Notes: generated from the sequence alone by a model not told the origin. A stretch of DNA of 64,000 nt from Evansella halocellulosilytica (GCF_002335745.1 NZ_NIST01000001.1:3472354-3536353); one strand, 5' to 3'; positions 20,901 through 26,870 are shown, counted from the first letter of the stretch. Made by a program: numbers and translations.

Positions 20901-21133
20901 GACAAAACCGTACACGATTAGAAACGGTCGAATCCGATGAAGGAGGTAGGTTCGAAGCTATTCTCGATATGCAAAACGGGAATCACTTTTTGATTGCCGT
21001 AGCGGAAAATGAAGTTGGAAAGACTGAGAATGAAGAACGAATGCAGCTGATCATGACAGGAAAACCGCAAACAAAAGGAGATAGGGATCAAATAGAAGAG
21101 GGGAAAGGAGAAGAGGTTGATGAAGCAAGCTAG
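11960..21133 (+). CDS. Giant secreted subtilase with PQQ-like propeller and five tandem GATase-like modules
   Basis: About 3,057 residues. The TTG at 11960 is preferred because AAGGGGG ends 8 nt upstream; ATG 11936 and 11942 lie before that RBS. Order: signal peptide (LILVFFVCLLTFSTIF); acidic linker; I9-type propeptide (about 100-208); S8 peptidase with Asp251 (GIMDTGV), His293 (GNGHGTHVAGS), Asn390 (AAGNNGPG) and Ser472 (SGTSMATPHVAG), closest in style to bacillopeptidase F; two carboxypeptidase-regulatory-like domains (about 532-690); a PQQ-like beta-propeller (about 725-1060, repeated ALDAESGEIRWQ-type blades); then five modules of 370-380 residues, each with two regulatory-like beta domains and one ThuA/GATase-like alpha/beta domain; and a final Ig-like domain. 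No LPxTG, SLH or LysM anchor is visible, so it is probably secreted or loosely wall-bound. The gene appears more GC-rich than its neighbours. Confidence 0.88.
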   Translation: MREGAVLRKLILVFFVCLLTFSTIFPNLAGAEQGEIVDLQAEDERVEKEREDTFFEGSDEADAVEEDELATVLSGLELETPDFEDVGVSEKIESEVADVLKESETVDVIVRLKDAEETMVEGLYVQARGLDSRSERIEFVQERLKDNAKASQQGIKQTFQRLEERGHGEVKQSYWIINGIAASVTEDGLKELQNREDVKKITLDREIELPEITVEDSEPRLPEWGLEKINAPQVWGEYGLKGDGIVVGIMDTGVEGDHEALKHNYRGRDGDHTYSWADFSGQGYGTPQDGNGHGTHVAGSAVGGGSGEPIGVAPEAEWIAAKIFNDAGSTTTSAIHAAFEWFMAPGGDPEMAPHVVNNSWGNANSYNTEFYDGVQAWVAAGIFPLFAAGNNGPGSETIGSPASFPESFAIGATDVNDQIAGFSSRGPVFWDDGDGERKRYLKPEVSAPGHEIYSAWPTARGEGAYNTISGTSMATPHVAGAIALLLQAKPELSLDEVVELLEVTARGEGHMGTLPNDLYGHGIMNIYQAVTEASFSGQLTGTLSDEEGHPLEGIVRIPAQSMEYEVGETGQFSFSVREGTYDVQVASFGYETLETEVTIVQGEEMDVAFTLEASPRHTLSGSVATIEGEPAAFAYIRVEDTPLTAVRTDQSGQFEITDLPTDDYVLHVSGEGISRKIVEVTLESDEEIDIIVHTEQTAAKRDWKTANNNLNRNAISANAIDVDRLSETWSYDDRSKGQILFSTPAVGEGKVVFVTDRGWITTLDKRTGDEVWSVRMGNTNRSSPTIEEGVVYLSGGNNGQIYALELTTGRVLWSVDVGSPAIYESPLYDNGTVYVSSGLSDDAVVTALDAESGEIRWQQPLGSPTYFGGSIGEGYLYIGSYDNRTLRALSLEDGEEVWQITLENQGFASRPVYEDGKLYVASTNFGNGQGTLHVIDAASGNAIWQNSSVGDTQAGSPIVYEDLVVIGSAAQPVVRAFDRETGDEVWVNRDVGMSLHNGAVTADGTLYITNTNGILYGLDVLTGERMYDMSLSDYSTSGIAVTSGRLIVPHRSGIYSFDAPGVLTGEITSSSGEPIEGFTLVTETGKKVEADKDGMFRLDHEPGEYTVRVGQYGYQQREETVTFISGYEEERSYELPKAGTGSVIVSAVDEQNGKALEGVNLTFKDTPVEGVSDKDGEFEVNSMYEGIYKLTGSNGGYVTYEEEVVITAGEQTEITVSLVPIDIAVLNDYESEMTTTLNVNGYTAEEREWDVIDEIEKYEILLLNGAYGSGGWQPDEELFIDLVDAAKERDVSIVFADAWGGNYGSIRQLTNYLGNPREIAHHFGTGSVRIQVDEQHPIFEGYENGDRFTVYERTGDFAWFNHYTGRHLASVGSTSQGFMGSGVAYQAVSENSAHLLLASHGAAPWISPLQGWLSPQQDIFFNGIDFLLNTEFGELTGTVENETGEPVEAQFEILETGVTFSPEEAGDLMQFNVFHDEGAYTLETRAPGYETVTQEVTFSHGEPSEFEIVLGGSDGGTITGTVVNGQTNQVNEGVEVTLTDLDEEVIEESVTGSNGRFTFSELTDEQYTLTFEKEDFFSYEETVDLNRLDGELSVKLYPVPEMAVLGDYFSSGTNFQAVFAERGVEVDHLTMNEAIDEIGNYEVIFVNEISGNPAQERLNELLKRADEYETSLVFGDTYWTQSGVNQLKERRGDPGVREQVSDTSSAAGYVVHEEHPIFNGREADEFIELLLPSQSSVTYFDEYSGYPLADIKHEDQEEAYGLGIAYKPRTANSVEVLMSGHGFSFTHHGGHYTDNAKDLLAQTMIWAAYERFNTIQGTVTDSDGEPLLASVEVVGEGFGTETNSEAGTFSIAINEGTYHIEVSAYGYDTVVQEVEVSEETEPFTIEMVVDADAASISGVIVDESNGQAIDGAHIDIINIPRETTSNENGSYELSRMMPGNYDFVIEADGYVVKELSVELSPSEEKQLQLELKPSPTVGVIVDTTSSNAVSLDEYLTDRGYLVEHFFYDETDQLNEVDVVIANSDYNNDLIPSEEVFNLFLSELDASRTPVIWTGQHGGRGSIRFLEQYEGDPNEVTGGSQAGMQGIVLDEHPLVEGLTVEETFELNARSNYYYTFDGYRGTTIADVLNRSDERVGAMVGYKGRTIDSVEILLANMTFSHSWHPGLDEFDENRETIFQNALTYALEQDEALVGELHGSLINDQELAVSGEVSVSETGQTIMTDENGEFFLGLEEGTYELTLSAYGHVNKTVSVTVDNGEQHEEAYVLQSENAGVLSGQVSADSSGDTLEGANVQVLGTPRQTTTDENGDFSLSLPEGEYNVRITAAGYSPEQLNDITVVAGEETEVTVALGNPEAIAILATSLNYNRLSEFLEGEGYELSFYDRGEYADLQESLANYALVIYNDKDLSKSDDELEAFVEAADEAETSILFPSQFGSGTIRYLVSTFGDPENVRQGFESQAINVTVEESHPIFSGYHVGDEVEILNNGTSNQQYSVYDNYSGATIGSLSHTDKGVIGEGIGYSYRTANSVHILMSGFAASTYGAPETRWTNDAKQLYLNAIDWGISASLGEIRGKVTNEEGEAVSSATVSILENNMETNTGSNGQFRFGVGEGTYTLEIRQRGFESTQLEVTVENVGDTVEVDIILKALEGATLSGQVVNNQTEDNIAGANVTLRSVAEDEIVDEMETDEKGNYQFANLWDGDYELLIVREGYAEVNETVTIEGEDVLMDIGLHPYELAVIGDLNDVLANFLADHELYVEERGWDVASDLSAYNTIVVNSNKGSEEEMVALVDAADEAAVSLIFLGTYGVAEGSIPLYKDVYGAPSLNQHGYDEGAVYLDVAIDHPIFEAFDDEVILIHSERSPFATYLGMPGEVIGQLVVDEAEKGDAISYEFRGEDHLHVFLSSFAVTNMIGPDYGWTEDGRQLFVEAIEWTMEAETEIEEPEVPSAPVWDETKRRTNERPVALTGTADPNTTVHVYEERGQNRTRLETVESDEGGRFEAILDMQNGNHFLIAVAENEVGKTENEERMQLIMTGKPQTKGDRDQIEEGKGEEVDEAS
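15146..20768 (+). repeat. Five divergent tandem modules inside the giant subtilase gene
   Basis: Modules start near 15146, 16256, 17396, 18532 and 19662, so the period is about 1,110-1,140 bp. Each begins with a regulatory-like domain (pattern GELTGTVENETGEPV, NTIQGTVTDSDGEPL, GELHGSLINDQELAV, GEIRGKVTNEEGEAV), then a second one with a GxxxGxNVxL-type start, then a segment opening with a hydrophobic strand (IDIAVLNDYE, PEMAVLGDYF, PTVGVIVDTT, PEAIAILATS, YELAVIGDLN) and containing the shared HPIFxGY-like element. Divergence is high, so the duplications are old. Confidence 0.75.
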
Positions 21134-21150
21134 TGTTCATTAAATAAAGC

Positions 21151-21193
21151 CCGTCAAGATCGTTTGACTTTAGGCGATCTTGACGGCTTTTTG
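21151..21193 (+). terminator. Terminator of the giant subtilase gene
   Basis: A perfect 12-bp stem (21151-21162 with 21175-21186) is followed by CTTTTTG, 18 nt after the stop codon. Confidence 0.88.
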
Positions 21194-21235
21194 TGATTGT
21201 GAGCATCATATAAGAATACTTTTATACCTCAGCCG

Positions 21236-21859
21236 TCATTTTTTATTATGATAAAATCGCTTTGCTTTTGCACGATTCCCGCAGTCTGCCATCGAACACC
21301 AACGTCTGCTACGATTGCGGGTTGTATCCAAAAACAGCCAACCACACGGATCCCCTTCACACTTTTTCACTCTACTTAGTTCTTTTTCAGAAATAAGAAT
21401 GTCTATAGCAGATTGAACAATCGGTGGAAGCATTCCGTCTAATGCTTCTTCACAATTCGAAAATTCCAATGAAAAATTTTTTTCACCAGGGACTACTCGC
21501 ATCATCCCGTAAGCATTGCCTAAGGCTTCATTTAAAATAGAAAGATCTATAGAAGCTAGTGTTTCATTGTTTGATACTAGACTAAAAATTTCGTAAATCG
21601 ATTCCCGCAGCTCAATAGCTTGTTGGAGCACATCTTTTGCCTTAGAAGGTTGATTTTCTGCTTTTTTTAGTAGTGAAAGCGATTGTTCTTCCTTAAGAAT
21701 ATTTGCATGCATACTCCAGTCAACCAGCTTCTCGTAACTCGTCAACAACTCCTGTGATTTCTCACTGCTATCGTGCCAACTTACTGTATTGGCAAAATCC
21801 AAACATAAGCGTCCACCGAGGAGAGCATGCTTGTGTACATCTTTATTTATATCAGACAT
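21236..21859 (-). CDS. CGNR zinc finger / ABATE domain protein, putative transcription regulator
   Basis: 207 residues from ATG 21859, preceded by ACAAGGAGAAGTCAC; upstream in-frame starts lack an RBS. The N-terminal ABATE domain is marked by GGRLCLDFANTVSW (residues about 14-27). The C-terminal CGNR zinc finger is complete: KKCEGDPCGWLFLD, then RRWCSMADCGNRAKAKRF, with four cysteines and the CGNR tetrapeptide. Members are thought to be ligand-responsive DNA-binding proteins, often for stress or antibiotic-related genes. It is divergent from the DinB gene. An inverted repeat ATATAACC/GGTTATAT about 115 bp upstream could be its own operator. Target genes are unknown. Confidence 0.88.
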   Translation of the reverse strand: MSDINKDVHKHALLGGRLCLDFANTVSWHDSSEKSQELLTSYEKLVDWSMHANILKEEQSLSLLKKAENQPSKAKDVLQQAIELRESIYEIFSLVSNNETLASIDLSILNEALGNAYGMMRVVPGEKNFSLEFSNCEEALDGMLPPIVQSAIDILISEKELSRVKKCEGDPCGWLFLDTTRNRSRRWCSMADCGNRAKAKRFYHNKK

Positions 21860-22288
21860 GTGACTTCTCCTTGTCTTATCGTAAATATTTGAACAGTCCG
21901 GGCCATATTTCTTTGAATTTTCTCTTATAACCATTATAAAAGGTATTGACAGTTAGAATCAACTACTTCATAATATAACCATCAAAATAACTATAGAAGG
22001 TTATATAAAACGAGAAGCAATGTACTCATTTCACTGGAAAGTCGTTTTGCTAAAGTATCTTTGAAATCTGTTCGTAAAGGATATCGCCTACTAAAGGTAA
22101 ATCAATTATTTTGAAGTTTTTGAATGAACGGCTAAAAATGAAATTTGACATCCATCCGTTGACTCCAGAACGATAGCATGGTGTCAGTAAACATGGAGCC
22201 TGTTAAGGTGTTGGTGTATGTACTGGCGAGAAAGACACAATTGGCAGTTGTATGTATGCATAACAAAATTTATTGGAGGGATTAAAAG
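21860..22288. other. Intergenic region between CGNR regulator and DinB gene
   Basis: It holds a possible plus-strand promoter (TTGACA, 17 bp, CATAAT, about 21947-21975) and the inverted repeat ATATAACC...GGTTATAT next to it. A 35-codon reading frame at 22181-22288 without an RBS shows a weak resemblance to Nudix N-termini (PVKVLVYVLARK); I do not call it a gene. Confidence 0.4.
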
Positions 22289-22753
22289 ATGAGTGAAGCA
22301 TTAAGAAACTCGATTAAAGCGATGATAAAGGAAACATTCGAAGGCCCCCCGACTCCTGTAGAAGGAACTTGGTTCACAACCGTTGAACCGAATTCAGGAA
22401 TTTTCGGTGTACTAGAGGGATTGTCTTGCGATCAAGCATCAATGTCAGTTCATGGAACAACATTGGCTGCACATACTGATCACGTCCGCTATCACATGTG
22501 GGGAACCAATGGCATCTTAAAAAAGGGGATACAACCGGAAATGGATTGGGGAAAGAGCTGGGATATTCATTCAGTAGATGAACAGCAATGGAACCGTATT
22601 CAAGGAGGATTACAAAATGAATACTTAACACTTTTGGAATCGATTGACACCATTGAATGGAATGAACAATCTGCCACCGTGGTAGCATCTTTGGCTCATT
22701 CAGCATATCATCTTGGAGCTATTCGACAAATGGTAAAAGTAGTCCAGGTGTAG
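22289..22753 (+). CDS. DinB superfamily protein
   Basis: 154 residues, ATG behind TTGGAGGG. The pattern matches the DinB/YfiT four-helix bundle: an N-terminal helix, a histidine pair in TTLAAHTDHVRYHMWG (about residues 56-71), a Trp-rich loop (MDWGKSWDIHSVDEQQW) and a C-terminal SLAHSAYHLGAIRQM helix with two more histidines. These histidines form the metal site used by thiol-dependent transferases of the superfamily, although most members lack a known reaction. Single gene. The first of the three dispersed repeats lies just downstream, in inverted orientation. Confidence 0.82.
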   Translation: MSEALRNSIKAMIKETFEGPPTPVEGTWFTTVEPNSGIFGVLEGLSCDQASMSVHGTTLAAHTDHVRYHMWGTNGILKKGIQPEMDWGKSWDIHSVDEQQWNRIQGGLQNEYLTLLESIDTIEWNEQSATVVASLAHSAYHLGAIRQMVKVVQV

Positions 22754-22792
22754 CTTTGACATAAAGAAATACTTTTGGCAAAACCATCTGAA

Positions 22793-22868
22793 TAAGGTCC
22801 CTTAAGGGACTCTGGTGCCGTTATAGGGCGAAATTAAAACGGCCCGTTTTACAGGCGGATAGTTATTA
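22793..22868 (-). repeat. Dispersed intergenic repeat, copy A
   Basis: On the complement it reads TAACTATCCGCCTGTAAAAC, then GGGC, GTTTTAATTTCGCCCTATA, and ends with the CCCTTAAGGG palindrome. It is nearly identical to copy C (60461-60545) over both blocks and to copy B (41264-41308) over the first. In this copy the CCGCC hairpin carries a mismatch. Confidence 0.85.
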
Positions 22869-22986
22869 ACCGAGTATCGTTACTAGTAGACGTAAAGTTA
22901 TACCTGTCAAAAGCACATGGAATTCATTATTTGTATGAATACTAAAGATAACTGAAGTAAAAATAAATAAAGGTAGGAGTGAAAAA

Positions 22987-23406
22987 ATGACAGATATTAT
23001 ATTGACAGCAAAAGCAAAGGCATCGGGAGGTAGAGAAGGAACCGTTAAATCTGATAACGGAGTCATTGATTTGCCGCTAGCTATGCCGAAAGGAGGAGTC
23101 ATACGAGAAGATGCAACCAACCCGGAACAATTATTTGCTGCAGGGTATGCGGCATGTTTCGATGGTGCACTAAATGCGATGGCTGCAAAAGAAAAGAAGA
23201 AAATCACTTCTTCTATAGAAGCAGAAGTTAGTCTCGAAAATGATGACAGTGATTGCGGCTTTAAAATTAGTGTTGTACTTCACGCTCAAATACAAGGTGT
23301 ATCACATGTAGAAGCTGAAGATTTAATGAAGAAAGCACACGATTTTTGCCCTTATTCAAAAGCAACGAGAGGTAATATAGACGTTGAATTACATGTGAAA
23401 AAGTGA
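22987..23406 (+). CDS. ohr: Organic hydroperoxide resistance protein, Ohr/OsmC family
   Basis: 139 residues, ATG after GTAGGAGTG. Ohr is a thiol peroxidase that reduces organic and lipid hydroperoxides in the cytosol. Both catalytic cysteines are present in the expected setting: Cys59 in GYAACFDGAL and the second in DFCPYSKATRGN near residue 124. The N-terminal strand region (ILTAKAKASGGREG, then SDNGVIDLPLAMPK) and the NPEQLFAAGYAAC helix are typical of Ohr rather than OsmC. No ohrR regulator adjoins, so control must come from elsewhere. A terminator follows. Confidence 0.92.
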   Translation: MTDIILTAKAKASGGREGTVKSDNGVIDLPLAMPKGGVIREDATNPEQLFAAGYAACFDGALNAMAAKEKKKITSSIEAEVSLENDDSDCGFKISVVLHAQIQGVSHVEAEDLMKKAHDFCPYSKATRGNIDVELHVKK

Positions 23407-23424
23407 ATGAAATGCTTTTAAAGA

Positions 23425-23469
23425 AAGCCTTGCTTTACACACTTTGGGTGAGAAGCTTGGCTTTTTTTA
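23425..23469 (+). terminator. Terminator of ohr
   Basis: AAGCCTTGCTT (23425-23435) pairs with AAGCTTGGCTT (23453-23463) with a central T-T mismatch, followed by TTTTT. Confidence 0.7.
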
Positions 23470-23583
23470 TTGGTCAACCATCACTAATTAAAAGGATCGG
23501 AATAGAATATTATTTAGAAGCAGACGTTTTCTGTTATATTTGTAATATAAAATATTTAATGATCTTTAGATGGGAGGTTATAT

Positions 23584-24009
23584 GTGTCTATGAAGGAAAT
23601 CCCGCAAACATTAGTGAGAGCGAATCAATGGATGATGGTCATTTTAACGTTGCTCGCAATTATTTTTCAAAGCATTTGGCTACTTGTAATCACTGCCATT
23701 TTCATTTATACATCGTTAGCATTTGGACCGAAGGCGAATGTAGCATTTATCATTACAAAACAACTGACAACGATAGACCTGTCAAAAGATGACACAGAAT
23801 CCGCAGTATTAACTCGATTTAATCAATCAATTGCTGCTTCACTCATTACAATTGCCATCATTTTATACATTTTTACAAATCATTGGTTGACATGGGTCAT
23901 AACGGGCATGGTAACAGTTGCAGCAACAGTTGCACTGTTAGGGTTTTGTGTCGGATGTTTTTTATATTACCAATTTAAAAAACAATCATATCTCCTAAGA
24001 TCAAAGTAA
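23584..24009 (+). CDS. DUF4395 family membrane protein
   Basis: 141 residues from GTG 23584, 6 nt after GGGAGG; ATG 23590 is an alternative. Four hydrophobic segments in two hairpins (about 18-55 and 80-125) surround a polar middle. The RFNQSIAA motif and the C-terminal GFCVGCFLYYQF with two cysteines three apart are the family hallmarks. The cysteine pair suggests a redox or metal role, but function is unknown. Its own promoter is not evident. A serine hydrolase gene starts 21 nt later and may share the transcript. Confidence 0.78.
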   Translation: MSMKEIPQTLVRANQWMMVILTLLAIIFQSIWLLVITAIFIYTSLAFGPKANVAFIITKQLTTIDLSKDDTESAVLTRFNQSIAASLITIAIILYIFTNHWLTWVITGMVTVAATVALLGFCVGCFLYYQFKKQSYLLRSK

Positions 24010-24030
24010 ATAGAGAAGGATAGGATAAGA

Positions 24031-24921
24031 ATGCCGTATGAAAAATTGAATCAAGTCTTAACGAACAGCCAAGTAAAAACGTGTATCATTCATCAGCATG
24101 ACGAGACTTTATTTGAATTCAATCAAAGCATGATAAATCAAATCCAGAAAGTAAATTCGATTACAAAAAGCGTTATATCTATGTTATATGGAATCGCCTT
24201 AAATAGAGGAGACATAAGTCATTTAAGCAACTCGATTGATCACTACTTCCCGAGCGTCGACCAAGAGAAAAAAGACATAACACTTGAACATTTATTAACG
24301 ATGCGCTCTGGGTTATACTGGTCAGGCAATGCAAAAATGAAAAACAGTGATCACTGGATAAACTATATTTTAAATCTTCCGATAGTACAAATACCTGGTA
24401 AAGAAATGAAATATTGCTGTGCGAATTCACATCTATTAAGTGCAATCCTCCAAATGGAAACAGGCATGAAAACAGCTGATTACGCAAGGGAATTTTTATT
24501 TCAACCAATGGGGATCAAAGACTTTAGATGGGATGAAGATCCTCAAGGAATAACGACTGGAGGATTTGGTCTGCATATGAAGCCTGTTGATTTATTAGCA
24601 TTAGGGAAGCTTTATTTAGATGGCGGGAATTGGAATGGAGAAGAAATTTTACCTACGTTTTGGATATATGAATCGACACAACCTTATACTGAAACGAATA
24701 TAGGTAGTCAACAATATGGCTATCATTGGTGGTACAGTCCAGCTTTAAAAGAAAAACAGCCTTATTTTTATTATGCTGCAGGGAATGGCGGGCAGTATAT
24801 TTTTGTCGCGCCAACTGAACAGCTTATTACGATTTTCACTGGGGAGTTTTCTCGAAAGGAAAGTGTTAAGCCTTTCCAGTGGTTTGTACGGTATATTTTA
24901 GCCAAAAAACAGACTTACTGA
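24031..24921 (+). CDS. Serine hydrolase of the beta-lactamase / penicillin-binding protein family
   Basis: 296 residues without signal peptide, so cytosolic. The SxxK nucleophile motif is Ser43-Ile-Thr-Lys46 (NSITKSVIS). HLLTMRSGLYW and GFGLHMKPVDLLALGKLYLD are typical of class C beta-lactamase-like esterases and peptidases. The second motif, normally YxN, reads YCC followed by ANSHLLSAIL, so the Asn is replaced by Cys. The third motif region is AAGNGGQYIF instead of KTG. ATG preceded by GAGAAGGATAGGATAAGA. Substrate unknown. Likely cotranscribed with the DUF4395 gene. It ends in a perfect terminator stem shared with the convergent LysM gene. Confidence 0.8.
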   Translation: MPYEKLNQVLTNSQVKTCIIHQHDETLFEFNQSMINQIQKVNSITKSVISMLYGIALNRGDISHLSNSIDHYFPSVDQEKKDITLEHLLTMRSGLYWSGNAKMKNSDHWINYILNLPIVQIPGKEMKYCCANSHLLSAILQMETGMKTADYAREFLFQPMGIKDFRWDEDPQGITTGGFGLHMKPVDLLALGKLYLDGGNWNGEEILPTFWIYESTQPYTETNIGSQQYGYHWWYSPALKEKQPYFYYAAGNGGQYIFVAPTEQLITIFTGEFSRKESVKPFQWFVRYILAKKQTY

Positions 24922-24943
24922 ATAAAGCAGTCTGTTTTTTGGC
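24901..24943. terminator. Bidirectional terminator between convergent genes
   Basis: A perfect 15-bp stem (24901-24915 with 24929-24943) contains A6 and T6 runs, so it can serve both the hydrolase gene (its stem begins in the last codons) and the LysM gene. Confidence 0.85.
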
Positions 24944-24950
24944 TGGATGG

Positions 24951-25754
24951 TTAATTAAAATAAATTTTAATTTGTGTTAAATCTTGTATACTGCCATCTT
25001 TTGCACTTCGAGTATATACTTGTAAGTACCCAAAAGTCGTTTCTGGTTCTTGTTCAATTTGGAGATCCGTACGAAAAGGAGCAAAGGCAGGACCTGCATA
25101 AGCTGCTGTTGTAAATTGTTCTCCAGTTAGAGAATTTCCCCTAGCATCGACAATTTGTAACAGAACATTCGCTTCGAACGCACGTGCATACCCTTCTACA
25201 TTAACAGTTTGTTGGACGTTATCCCCAGGCAAAGGGGAAAACACAGCAATATTTTCAGAAGTAGGTAGAGGAATTATGAGCTTAATCCCTTCATAAATTA
25301 AGTCTGGAGAAATACTAGGACGTCCTTCATTTACTGCTATCATATCGTTAACTGAAACGTCCGTCCTTTCAGAAATATGATTTAGTGTGTCTCCTTCCTG
25401 TATGAAATAAATCATAACAGGTACTCTTACTTGTTGATTAGGGAAGATAAAGTTTGCATTTTGTATGCCAGAAGAGATCCCTGCTATAAGGTCAGGATAA
25501 CTTTGAAACTTATTGGCAATTTGATATATTGTATCTTCTCTTTGAACTACATAAAGAACTTCATTCCTATTTAAATGTGCTACAGAGATTACTAATAAAT
25601 GTCCAGGATAAATAAGACCAGGATCTGTAAAAGGCGGATAAATGCCATTTGAACGAACAATATCATCAACACTACTATTGTACCTTGTTGCTAATGAATA
25701 TAATGTATCACCGGTTTGTACAGTATGCAAAATGTGAGTTCCTGGTAAGTTCAC
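24951..25754 (-). CDS. Triple-LysM protein with Gmad2 domain
   Basis: 267 residues, GTG start after AAAGGGAGAATTGTGTA. Three LysM peptidoglycan-binding motifs are visible: about 8-55 (HTVQTGDTLYSLATRYNSS), 66-112 (YVVQREDTIYQIANKF) and 113-160 (YFIQEGDTLNHISERTDVS). They are followed by a Gmad2 domain (FSPLPGDNVQQTVNVEGYAR, then FEANVLLQIVD, about 170-265), an Ig-like fold linked to spore germination and sporulation proteins. No signal peptide is visible, which suits a spore-cortex or mother-cell protein deposited without secretion. Convergent with the serine hydrolase. Confidence 0.85.
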   Translation of the reverse strand: MNLPGTHILHTVQTGDTLYSLATRYNSSVDDIVRSNGIYPPFTDPGLIYPGHLLVISVAHLNRNEVLYVVQREDTIYQIANKFQSYPDLIAGISSGIQNANFIFPNQQVRVPVMIYFIQEGDTLNHISERTDVSVNDMIAVNEGRPSISPDLIYEGIKLIIPLPTSENIAVFSPLPGDNVQQTVNVEGYARAFEANVLLQIVDARGNSLTGEQFTTAAYAGPAFAPFRTDLQIEQEPETTFGYLQVYTRSAKDGSIQDLTQIKIYFN

Positions 25755-25874
25755 TACACAATTCTCCCTTTTTGTTCAAACTAATAATCATGGTTATCAG
25801 TACAGTTTATGCTGATCACCATATTCAGTGAGTTTTTCTTAGGATTCTAGGATGTAGAAATTAAAAGGGGAGAA

Positions 25875-25908
25875 GCTGTCTCGTCAATAAGTAAGGGACA
25901 GCCTTTTA
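25875..25908 (+). terminator. Hairpin with short T tail in intergenic region
   Basis: GCTGTCTC (25875-25882) pairs with GGGACAGC (25895-25902), followed by CTTTT. It resembles the GGCTGTCC ends seen near 11413 and 59220, so it may be IS-end debris rather than a dedicated terminator. Confidence 0.4.
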
Positions 25909-25911
25909 TGA

Positions 25912-26070
25912 TTAAAGTCGGTATATATTTCTTATAAATATATTGGGATGCTTATCACGAGGGTGAATTCTTTCAGTGTGCTTTCTGTTTTTTTTATCGA
26001 AAAAAGGTACATCTGCCATCAACTGTTTCACTTTTCTATGTGAGCCACAAATAGCTAATATTGTTTTCAT
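25912..26070 (-). CDS. Small basic protein, unknown function
   Basis: 52 residues from ATG 26070, which follows AAAGGTGG at 6 nt. The sequence (MKTILAICGSHRKVKQLMAD, then VPFFDKKNRKHTERIHP) is rich in Lys, Arg and His, with one Cys and no membrane segment. I do not recognise it. A perfect 6-3-6 palindrome 24 bp upstream looks like an operator, which supports a real, regulated gene. It lies downstream of the two-component genes on the same strand, but 155 bp away with its own signals. Confidence 0.45.
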   Translation of the reverse strand: MKTILAICGSHRKVKQLMADVPFFDKKNRKHTERIHPRDKHPNIFIRNIYRL

Positions 26071-26093
26071 GTTTTTCCACCTTTCTTTATTTC

Positions 26094-26108
26094 TTACACA
26101 TAGTGTAA
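26094..26108 (-). promoter_or_regulatory. Perfect palindrome upstream of the 52-residue gene
   Basis: TTACACATAGTGTAA is symmetric (6+3+6) and lies 24 bp before the ATG at 26070 on the complement. It is probably a repressor site or part of a promoter; the binding protein is unknown. Confidence 0.4.
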
Positions 26109-26228
26109 TGAAAGAAAGGTTGCAAATCGTCAGTTTATAAGTGTATTTTTGATCATTCCATCGGTTGAACATTTTTACAACTTAAGTCTGAAATACTTGA
26201 ATAGATCACGTGAAAAACGGGCAGAAAT

Positions 26229-26870
26229 TTATTTGATTTGATGTTTCACCGCAAATAAAGCAGCTTGAGTACGGTCATGAACAGGTAATTTAGAGAAGAT
26301 ATTTGTTATATGAGTTTTAACGGTTTTTTCGGTAATATATAAACATTCTGCTATTTCTCTATTGTTTTTTCCGCTGGCAATTTCAATTAACACTTCACGT
26401 TCACGCCTCGTCAAGCTTTCGATCGCTAAAACTTCTTCATCAGACGGTTTTTGAACATGTTTTAAAAGGTGGGAAGCCACTTTAGGGTCAATATTTTTCT
26501 TCCCTTCATAAACGTTTTCAATGGCTGTTACTAAATCTTCAGGAGTAGTATCCTTTATACAATACCCGTCAGCACCAGCTTGAATAGCAGGGATGACATG
26601 TTCCTCTCCTTCAAAACTTGTTAAAATGAGAATCGAAATTTCCGGATACTGTGCTTTTAATTTCTTTGTTGTTAAAGTTCCGTCTAAAATTGGCATCGAT
26701 AAATCTAGTAAAATAACATCTGGCGTCTCACATTCTTCTAAAAGTCCGAGTAATTCTTTGCCATTACTGGCTTCACCAACAATCGAGAAATGACTATTTT
26801 TTTCAAGAAAAAAGATGAGGCCTTGTCGAACAACATGATGGTCATCTACTACAATTAATTTTATGTTCAA
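26229..26870 (-). CDS. NarL/FixJ-family response regulator (YhcZ-like)
   Basis: 213 residues from TTG 26870, 6 nt after GTAGGTG; a GTG at 26879 is part of that RBS. The receiver domain (1-120) has Asp9-Asp10 (VVDDHHVVRQG), phospho-acceptor Asp56 (VILLDLSMP), Thr (LILTSFEGEE) and Lys (YCIKDTTPED). A LuxR-type HTH follows (about 145-210: LTRREREVLIEIASGKNNRE, then EKTVKTHITNIFSKL). The kinase stop codon lies 14 nt upstream, so the pair is one operon and surely cognate. Closest in layout to B. subtilis YhcYZ. Target genes and stimulus are unknown. Confidence 0.88.
   Translation of the reverse strand: MNIKLIVVDDHHVVRQGLIFFLEKNSHFSIVGEASNGKELLGLLEECETPDVILLDLSMPILDGTLTTKKLKAQYPEISILILTSFEGEEHVIPAIQAGADGYCIKDTTPEDLVTAIENVYEGKKNIDPKVASHLLKHVQKPSDEEVLAIESLTRREREVLIEIASGKNNREIAECLYITEKTVKTHITNIFSKLPVHDRTQAALFAVKHQIK

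Noticed and set aside
22181-22288. 35-codon frame before the DinB gene with a faint Nudix-like start
   Set aside because: No RBS, too short, resemblance limited to a few hydrophobic residues.
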